From Anaerolineae bacterium (GTDB taxonomy: Bacteria; Chloroflexota; Anaerolineae; Promineifilales; Promineifilaceae), in NCBI GenBank assembly GCA_023382655.1, contig JAHDWK010000004.1:336538-400537 (forward strand): a stretch of 64,000 nucleotides of DNA, written 5' to 3'. Both the position numbers and the translations under genes were made by a program. Positions 58,653-64,000 of this stretch are shown here, piece by piece (position 1 is the first letter of the stretch; every line of letters begins with the position of its first letter). Under the pieces are notes generated by a model, which did not search any database, had not been told where the DNA came from, and saw only the letters and a program-made list of their open reading frames with translations.

Positions 58653-59601
58653 GCACGCGATCCCGAATCTGGCGAATGTGTGACGGCCGTGTCCGGCAAC
58701 AGCCCCCAATCAGCACTGCCCCCATTTTGCGCCACTCGCGGCACATCGTCCCGTAGGTGGAAGGATCCGACTCGCCGCACCACACTTTTTGCACCGGGTC
58801 ATACCGTTCACCAGAATTGGGATAGACGATGATGTACTTGTCAGTAACCGATTGGATAGCCGCAATCAATTCCGGCATCAAACGAGGCGGCGTGCAGTTC
58901 ACCCCTACTGCCAGCACGTTGGGAATGTCGTGCAGCCGGGTGGCACAATCGGCAATGGGCGTACCGTCACTGATGTGACGGCCGTCCCGCGCCGTAAAAC
59001 TTACCCAGGCCGGCATCTGCGGCGTCTCTGCCAGCAGTTCACAATATGCCTCTAATTCGCTATACGAAGGGCAGGTTTCGCAGGCCAACAAATCCGCGCC
59101 GCTGCTTGCTAGCATATGCCAGCGCGCCCGGTGCCAGGTCACCAGAGCGGCCGTGTCCAGGCCATAATCACCGGTATATTCCGCCCCATTCGCCAGATAC
59201 GCCCCATAGGGGCCAATGCTGGCGGCGACCAACGGCCGTAACCGTTTCTGTAACGGCCGTAGCCGCCCCACGTGTCCTGGCGCCACCCAAAACATATCCC
59301 GCGCTGCACACGCCAGCTTAACCGCCAACCGCAGCAAATCAGCCGCCTCATCTTCAGACAGCCCACACGCCATCAAGCCCGGCAGCGTCGCCTGGTAGCT
59401 GGCGGCGATGATACAGTCCGCCCCGGCCCACAGGTAGTCAGCGTGTACCTGTTGGATGGCCGACGGCTCTTCCAGCAGCAGCCGCGCCGACCAGAGCGGA
59501 TCGTGCAAGTTATAGCCGCGCCACTCCAACTCCGTCGCCAGCCCGCCATCCACCACCAGCAACTCCTGAAAATCCAGAAAAGGCTTTATGAGATCGATCA
59601 C
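58612..59601 (-). CDS. mmuM: Homocysteine S-methyltransferase
   Basis: This 329-residue zinc-dependent enzyme makes methionine from homocysteine and a methyl donor such as S-methylmethionine. The motifs are LLVVDGGLATELEWRGYNLH, DPLWSARLLLEEPSAIQQVH, YLWAGADCIIAASYQATLPG, SIGPYGAYLANGAEYTGDYG, ASSGADLLACETCPSYSELE, AVGVNCTPP (first zinc Cys) and IGGCCRTRPSHI (the Cys pair). GRLRPLQKRLRPLVAASIGP contains a small insert made of ACGGCCGT copies separated by AACCGTTTCTGTA. The end is read from a heptad repeat. Confidence 0.9.
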   Translation of the reverse strand: MIDLIKPFLDFQELLVVDGGLATELEWRGYNLHDPLWSARLLLEEPSAIQQVHADYLWAGADCIIAASYQATLPGLMACGLSEDEAADLLRLAVKLACAARDMFWVAPGHVGRLRPLQKRLRPLVAASIGPYGAYLANGAEYTGDYGLDTAALVTWHRARWHMLASSGADLLACETCPSYSELEAYCELLAETPQMPAWVSFTARDGRHISDGTPIADCATRLHDIPNVLAVGVNCTPPRLMPELIAAIQSVTDKYIIVYPNSGERYDPVQKVWCGESDPSTYGTMCREWRKMGAVLIGGCCRTRPSHIRQIRDRVLVIRSPKSVVRSP

Positions 59602-59634
59602 CCTCTCACCTGCTCACCTTATCACCTGCTCATC
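59600..59634. repeat. CACCTGCTCACC heptads
   Basis: TCACCCTCTCACCTGCTCAC followed by CTTATCACCTGCTCATCC are 7-8-base units between the homocysteine methyltransferase start and the acetyltransferase stop. The same family is found inside the gene at 24322. Confidence 0.65.
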
Positions 59635-60982
59635 CCAATGGCGACACCCACGACGGCCGTCGCGGGAACAGTACATCCAACAAAACGGCCGCATCTGAGT
59701 TCCGCGCACTGCAATCCACCCGACTGTGCCGTAATTCTTCCAAACAGCGATGCCCAAAGAGCAGTTGCAAGAAAGTCTGGTCAGGGAAAAAGGCGTGGCC
59801 ATCCTGGAAATCTTTGGGCGGGTAGGGGGCAATGTTGGCGAGACGGCCGTTTTCCCAATCCAATGCTAACTGACTGTGGTAAAAGTTCAGCCGCAGTTGG
59901 CCGGTATACCCCGCCACCACACTTTCCGCCAGCCGCCGCTCTAAAACAGGCGTAATATAGGTTAAAAAAGCCGCCAGATCAGGCACACGCACATAATAAC
60001 TATACGGCGGTATCTGCTTTTCCAATTCCCGGGACAATGCCTGGTAAACTGGATGCCCTGTGCCCAGCTCGAAAGAAATGCGCTCCATTGGTTTTGTGGT
60101 AGTCTGGTTAAACTCCACCGCTTTCTTTTCCAAATGGTTAATGACAAAAAGGGCCAGCGCCCGCAGAGAATGGCCGGGCTGTGCCGCCATTTCTCGCACA
60201 AAATAGATACCGTTGGTGTGCCAGGGCGAAATTTCCACATAACCGGCGAGAGTGTTATCAGCTACGGCCGTAACCAAATACATAAACCGGGCATTGTGCG
60301 TCTCCCGGTGGGCGTGGAAAAGCTCGTGCTGCCAGATGGCTTCATCGCGCACCCGACTGAGCAAACTGCCCGCACAGTGCCGGGCATACAGTTCCCGCAG
60401 CGCCGGTATATCCTCCGGTGTGGCCGGGCGAAGCTGGTATTTCTCTGCCTCCTGCTTTTCCGTTGTTTTGCGCAGGCGCGATGGCAGCAGGTAATAAGAC
60501 CGGCTGCCCCCCAGGTCTACACACATCTCGTAACCATACATACGGTAATACCAGGGAATGCCGGTGATCACCTGTACCAATTCACCCCGCGCCGCGCTTT
60601 TGGCGTGTACAGCCTCAAACTGCGCCCGCACCAGACCCCGCCGCCGGTACTTCTCATCCGTGCCCACCAGTTCCGGCCGACCCACCCCAAACGGGATACC
60701 CTCATACGCCCACGTTTGTGAAATCAGATTCAAACTGGAGACAATCTTCCCCCCCGCGTTTTCATCCACCACCACCGTAAAATCGCTGGCTTTTGTGGTG
60801 GGGTGATTGCCAACCATCAACTCCTTTGTCCAATGAACCAGAAACGTTTCTGGATCATTGGGATCATCAGAATGAATCTGTAAGTTAAATTGGGCCACTT
60901 CCTCGGCATCAGCCGGTGTAGCCCAGCGTAGTACCAAACCATCCCCCAAATTAAGCGGTAAGCCAAAACTCTCTTCACTCAT
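59630..60982 (-). CDS. Eis-like GNAT acetyltransferase
   Basis: This protein of about 450 residues starts at the third Met (60982), 7-8 bases after GGAGGG; ATG 60988 would be too close to it. The N-terminal GNAT domain has LRWATPADAEEVAQFNLQIH, FGVGRPELVGTDEKYRRRGL (acetyl-CoA motif A), VRAQFEAVHAKSAARGELVQ and GIPWYYRMYGYEMCVDLGGS. A second GNAT-like region follows (LRPATPEDIPALRELYARHC, VTAVADNTLAGYVEISPWHT), and a C-terminal SCP2-like part (LRLNFYHSQLALDWENG). Length and three-part layout match the Eis family, whose members acetylate amines, including aminoglycosides. The substrate here is unknown. Confidence 0.82.
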   Translation of the reverse strand: MSEESFGLPLNLGDGLVLRWATPADAEEVAQFNLQIHSDDPNDPETFLVHWTKELMVGNHPTTKASDFTVVVDENAGGKIVSSLNLISQTWAYEGIPFGVGRPELVGTDEKYRRRGLVRAQFEAVHAKSAARGELVQVITGIPWYYRMYGYEMCVDLGGSRSYYLLPSRLRKTTEKQEAEKYQLRPATPEDIPALRELYARHCAGSLLSRVRDEAIWQHELFHAHRETHNARFMYLVTAVADNTLAGYVEISPWHTNGIYFVREMAAQPGHSLRALALFVINHLEKKAVEFNQTTTKPMERISFELGTGHPVYQALSRELEKQIPPYSYYVRVPDLAAFLTYITPVLERRLAESVVAGYTGQLRLNFYHSQLALDWENGRLANIAPYPPKDFQDGHAFFPDQTFLQLLFGHRCLEELRHSRVDCSARNSDAAVLLDVLFPRRPSWVSPLG

Positions 60983-61002
60983 CACCATTCCCTCCTATAA
61001 AA

Positions 61003-61060
61003 ATAGCCACAAATTACACCAATTCCAGGGATTCGTGTTGATTCGTGAAATTCGTAGCTA
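61003..61060. repeat. GATTCGTG/AAATTCGT short repeats
   Basis: CAAATTACACCAATTCCAGG and ATTCGTGTTGATTCGTGAAA then TTCGTAGC are degenerate 8-base units in the 273-base gap between divergent genes. The rest of the gap is A+T-rich and probably carries the promoters, none of which I could place firmly. Confidence 0.5.
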
Positions 61061-61255
61061 AACTTTCGGCCGTTGTGCAGACCATTGCCCAGACAAAATT
61101 TATGCTGAACAGATTAAATGTTGTCAAATTCCTACGTCCTGCTAATGTTAATATCGTATACAGCCAACGTCAAAACTTAAAAAATCCCTAGACCTGATGG
61201 GGCTACGGCACTTCTGGTCTATCATCTTAGTCAATATGATTGATAAAAGGAGAAA

Positions 61256-61972
61256 ATGATGTTTTTTGCATCTTATGGCTTATGGATTATGTTAGCCATC
61301 CCTGGCCTATTATTGGGTTTATATGCCCAGGCCAAAGTCAAAGGGGCTTTCAATAAATACTCAAAAATGCCCACTACCCGGCGCATGACGGGAGCGCAGG
61401 TAGCGCGAGAACTGCTCAATGCCCAAGGGTTATATGATGTGCAAATTGAACGGGTAGACGGCCGTCTCAGCGACCACTACGACCCCCGCAGCCGCGTCTT
61501 GCGCCTCAGCCCGGAGGTGTATGACACGCCCAGTGTAGCCGCTGCCGGTGTGGCCGCCCATGAGATGGGCCACGCCCTGCAACATGCCAACAACTACGCG
61601 CCATTGGGCTTGCGCAGCGCCCTGGTGCCCGCTACCCAATTTGGCAGCCAGTTAGCGCCGATGCTGTTTATGGGCGGGTTCCTGCTGAACATTTTTAGTG
61701 GCTCGTCATTGGGCTTAACCATCGCCTGGGTGGGTGTGGCGTTATTCACCATTGCCGTCTTTTTTACACTGGTGACGCTGCCGGTGGAATTTGACGCCAG
61801 CAAACGGGCCAAGGCGCTGTTGGTCAGCCAGGACATCCTCTTCCCGGATGAGATGGAAGGGGTCAACAAGGTATTGAATGCAGCCGCTCTGACCTATGTG
61901 GCAGCGGCCGTAGCCGCCATCGGCCAGTTGCTCTATTACGTCCTGCTTTTAACCGGCGGACGACGGGATTAG
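61256..61972 (+). CDS. YugP-like membrane zinc metallopeptidase
   Basis: This 238-residue protein belongs to the neutral zinc metallopeptidase family of Bacillus YugP. The N-terminal membrane segment (LWIMLAIPGLLLGLYAQAK) is followed by a domain with MTGAQVARELLNAQGLYDVQ and DHYDPRSRVLRLSPEVYDTP. The active site is AAAGVAAHEMGHALQHANN, with HEMGH as the zinc motif. Two more hydrophobic segments lie at about 145-190, then PVEFDASKRAKALLVSQDIL and a last membrane segment. AAGGAG lies three bases before ATG 61256 and six before ATG 61259, so the second may be used. Substrates are unknown. Confidence 0.88.
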   Translation: MMFFASYGLWIMLAIPGLLLGLYAQAKVKGAFNKYSKMPTTRRMTGAQVARELLNAQGLYDVQIERVDGRLSDHYDPRSRVLRLSPEVYDTPSVAAAGVAAHEMGHALQHANNYAPLGLRSALVPATQFGSQLAPMLFMGGFLLNIFSGSSLGLTIAWVGVALFTIAVFFTLVTLPVEFDASKRAKALLVSQDILFPDEMEGVNKVLNAAALTYVAAAVAAIGQLLYYVLLLTGGRRD

Positions 61973-61982
61973 AAGAGTAGCA

Positions 61983-62050
61983 AGCTGTGTTCAGTGAGCC
62001 GTGAACAGTGTCAGCTTACTGCTCACAGCTCACAGCTCACAGCTCACTGA
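61983..62050. repeat. CAGTGAG/CACAGCT heptads between convergent genes
   Basis: TTCAGTGAGCCGTGAACAGT is followed by CAGCTTACTGCTCACAGCTC and more exact CACAGCT heptads. Left and right arms are inverted relative to each other. The right arm encodes the last residues of the ROK kinase on the minus strand. Confidence 0.78.
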
Positions 62051-62942
62051 CCAATTCTCCCAGAGCTATCGCGCCAGCCACACCGGCCCGCGCGCCCAAT
62101 GCCGGGGGAACGATGTAACTGCCTATGTTTTCTAACACGGCCGTATGCTGCATATATCCGCGCAAACTGGCCTGCACCTTTTGCCGCAGCAGTGGGAAAA
62201 TCTGGGGTTGAGCCATCACCCCGCCACCCATAATAATGCGCTGTGGCGACAACGTACAGATAAAACTGTGCAACGCCAGCGCCAGATAATGCGCCTCTAA
62301 TTCCCAGGCGGGATGGTCGGGTGGCAGATCGCCGCCAGACTGTCCCCAGCGGTCGGCAATGGCCGGGCCGGAAGCCATACCTTCCAGACAGTCGCCATGA
62401 TAGGGGCAGCGCCCTGGAAACGGGTCGGCGGCCCAATCGTGCGGCAGCGGGATGTGCCCCATTTCCGGGTGAATGAGACCGTGCAAGAGACGGCCGTTTA
62501 CCATCACTCCCCCACCAATGCCTGTGCCAATCGTCAGGTAGATGAAAGTATCCAGCCCTTGCGCCGCCCCCCAACGCCATTCACCCAACGCCGCGCCATT
62601 CACGTCGGTATCAAAACCAACAGGCAGACTCAACGCACGGCCAATAACACCGGCAAAATCGGTGTTTGCCCAACCCGGCTTGGGGGTAGTGGTGATATAG
62701 CCAAAGGTAGGCGAGTGCAGATGGGGGTCAACGGGGCCGAAGGAAGCAATGCCCACGGCCGTCAACCCGCCATATTGGGCTGACTGTTCCTGAAAAAAAG
62801 CAATGCACTGGCTCAGGTTTTCGGCCGGGGTCGTAGTGGCAAAACGTATCTCCGCCCGAATATCATCTGGCCCTGTACCCACCGCACACACAAACTTGGT
62901 ACCGCCCGCTTCAATGCCGCCATATAACATCCCCGTATCCAT
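62037..62942 (-). CDS. ROK family sugar kinase (fructokinase-like)
   Basis: This protein has about 301 residues from ATG 62942, with GGAGG nine bases upstream. The frame extends to 62996 but would be read from a terminator. Phosphate-1 motif [20 protein letters not shown] is followed by [20 protein letters not shown]. The ROK signature is [40 protein letters not shown], and a zinc site of the type H-x9-C-x-C-x4-C is suggested by [20 protein letters not shown]. The end has [14 protein letters not shown] and [14 protein letters not shown]. The zinc-type ROK subgroup includes bacterial fructokinases. It would phosphorylate a hexose in the cytosol. Confidence 0.9.
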   Translation of the reverse strand: MDTGMLYGGIEAGGTKFVCAVGTGPDDIRAEIRFATTTPAENLSQCIAFFQEQSAQYGGLTAVGIASFGPVDPHLHSPTFGYITTTPKPGWANTDFAGVIGRALSLPVGFDTDVNGAALGEWRWGAAQGLDTFIYLTIGTGIGGGVMVNGRLLHGLIHPEMGHIPLPHDWAADPFPGRCPYHGDCLEGMASGPAIADRWGQSGGDLPPDHPAWELEAHYLALALHSFICTLSPQRIIMGGGVMAQPQIFPLLRQKVQASLRGYMQHTAVLENIGSYIVPPALGARAGVAGAIALGELVSEL

Positions 62943-62963
62943 ATGCCAAAACCTCCATAAAGA

Positions 62964-63000
62964 AAAAATGGGGTGGTCTATTACAGACCACCCCATTTTT
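62964..63000. terminator. Bidirectional rho-independent terminator
   Basis: A perfect 16-base stem AAAAATGGGGTGGTCT (62964-62979) / AGACCACCCCATTTTT (62985-63000) loops over ATTAC and is flanked by A and T runs. It ends the minus-strand surface protein gene just ahead of the ROK kinase gene. Confidence 0.92.
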
Positions 63001-63033
63001 ATACCCGTTTCGCGTTCTTCTGGCGAAGAACGT

Positions 63034-64000
63034 TTACGGTTTCAGAATCACAGGCAGGTAAATGGTGTAACCTGATGTGGGTGGCACAACGGCCGTCGTC
63101 GTCAGCGTCACCGATGCTTCCGCCGCAGCATCGGTCTGCGAAGTCACCGTCACGGTGGCCGTGTCCGTATCATCATTAGCCGCACCAGCCGGAATGTCCA
63201 CGAGCACCATAACCGAGCCGCTGACGCCAGCGCCTAAGGTGATACTGGTAACAGACGGGATTGTATCCCAGCCGTTGCCACTGACCGTCACGGCAAAGGT
63301 ATCCTGTACGTTGCCGGTATTGGTAACCCAAACCGTGTACGTCACCGTTGTCCCCGCATCGCCCGACAGGTCGACATCCTCAGCAGCCACTTCCACACCA
63401 TATTCCGGGGAGGTGACGGCCGTCGTCGTCAAGTCGGTACTGTCTGAAACCGTACCATCGCCGGTAGACGTGGCGGTCACTGTGGCCGTATCCATGTCCC
63501 CATCACCGGCGTTAGCCGGAATATCCACGGCTACGGAGACGCTGGTGCTTTCGCCCGGATTGAGCGACACGGAACTGACTGATGGGGTGCTGTCCCAGAT
63601 ATTGCCGGTGATGGCCAGGTCATAAGTGTCCGTTACATCGCCGGTATTGGTAATCCAGACGGTGTAATTTACCGTGCTGCCGGACGCGCCGGTGGCAGCG
63701 TCATCTGGTGAGAGGGAAACGCCATAGACAGCGCCGATTACGGCCGTCGTTGTCAGAGCAACACTGTCATTTGCACTCGGATCACCCTGTGAAGTGGCGG
63801 TCACTGTGACCATATCCGTATCCCCATCACCGGCCCCGCCGGGAATATCCACCCAGACAGATACGGAAGCACTTTGACCGGCATTGAGGGTGACAAAACT
63901 GTCCGACAGAGCGGTATTCCAGATATTGCCTGCGACTGTTAAGTCGAAGGTGTCAGCCACATTGCCGGTGTTTGTAATCCAGACAGTGTAAGTGACCGTG
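63034..64000 (-). CDS. Large repeat-built surface protein, 3' part (5' end outside window)
   Basis: The frame is open to the window edge, so only the last 321 codons or so are seen. The protein is made of tandem beta-sandwich domains of about 102 residues, each starting YGV and containing [21 protein letters not shown] with a later [19 protein letters not shown]. At least three copies are visible. The chain ends [12 protein letters not shown]. The domains resemble the DUF11/CARDB-type repeats of secreted bacterial proteins, and a related single domain is found in the protein at 20160. It is probably exported and extends from the cell surface (inference). Codon-level repetition makes it prone to recombination. 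Confidence 0.8.
   Translation of the reverse strand, partial: TVTYTVWITNTGNVADTFDLTVAGNIWNTALSDSFVTLNAGQSASVSVWVDIPGGAGDGDTDMVTVTATSQGDPSANDSVALTTTAVIGAVYGVSLSPDDAATGASGSTVNYTVWITNTGDVTDTYDLAITGNIWDSTPSVSSVSLNPGESTSVSVAVDIPANAGDGDMDTATVTATSTGDGTVSDSTDLTTTAVTSPEYGVEVAAEDVDLSGDAGTTVTYTVWVTNTGNVQDTFAVTVSGNGWDTIPSVTSITLGAGVSGSVMVLVDIPAGAANDDTDTATVTVTSQTDAAAEASVTLTTTAVVPPTSGYTIYLPVILKP

Noticed and set aside
62943..62996. N-terminal extension of the ROK kinase ([11 protein letters not shown]...)
   Set aside because: It is read from a perfect terminator hairpin, and GGAGG plus the family N-terminus both support ATG 62942.

Overview
The window is a stretch of bacterial chromosome, roughly 55-60% G+C by eye, with about 45 protein genes on both strands, short intergenic gaps (none above 300 bases), no rRNA or tRNA gene that I could see, no CRISPR array and no recognisable transposase or phage gene. 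Gene content and style (an hrcA-grpE-dnaK-dnaJ operon under a CIRCE operator, many PMT-like membrane glycosyltransferases, secreted proteins with tandem beta-sandwich repeats, an AglEFG-like sugar importer without its own ATPase) fit an Anaerolineae-type member of the Chloroflexota. That placement is inference and is not proved by any single gene.

Layout. 1-10.7 kb: sufE with a textbook terminator; a four-promoter-element cluster of two isoprenylcysteine-methyltransferase-type membrane proteins and an ATC-hydrolase-like protein; a PEP-synthase-like phosphotransferase; an FkbM methyltransferase; a LuxR-HTH/DUF805 fusion; an S9 peptidase; a HicB-like small protein overlapping moeA. 10.7-15.2 kb (minus strand): a PhnD-like lipoprotein, a hybrid histidine kinase and a receiver-kinase protein, probably one signalling unit. 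15.3-38.3 kb: a glycan and cell-envelope region with a flippase-like membrane protein, five PMT-like glycosyltransferases, a YfhO-like protein, a DASS/TrkA-C transporter, GNAT, DegT aminotransferase, SDR, GT2, SAM methyltransferase and a CtpA protease. 38.6-46.1 kb: an initiating sugar-phosphate transferase, then the CIRCE-controlled heat-shock operon and prmA. 46.1-56.4 kb: an ADP-forming acyl-CoA synthetase, then a LacI regulator with a clear promoter and operator, an internally duplicated solute-binding protein, two permeases and trehalose synthase. 56.4-64 kb: a Kelch/PPC secreted protein, a homocysteine methyltransferase, an Eis-like acetyltransferase, a YugP-like metallopeptidase, a ROK sugar kinase and the 3' part of a large repeat-built surface protein.

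The most striking signals are genome-style rather than single genes. (1) The palindrome ACGGCCGT is enormously over-represented, inside genes in all frames, between genes and in terminators, recalling cyanobacterial HIP1. (2) Several families of degenerate tandem repeats with 7-base (sometimes 8-base) units, usually followed by their own inverted copy, sit between genes and also in frame inside coding regions (moeA and most of the membrane glycosyltransferases). They encode odd heptapeptide-period inserts such as PITDYRLPITDY and they form or replace the ends of several proteins. (3) The solute-binding protein gene carries a 1305-base in-frame tandem duplication whose last 1075 bases appear identical in the two copies while the first part has diverged.
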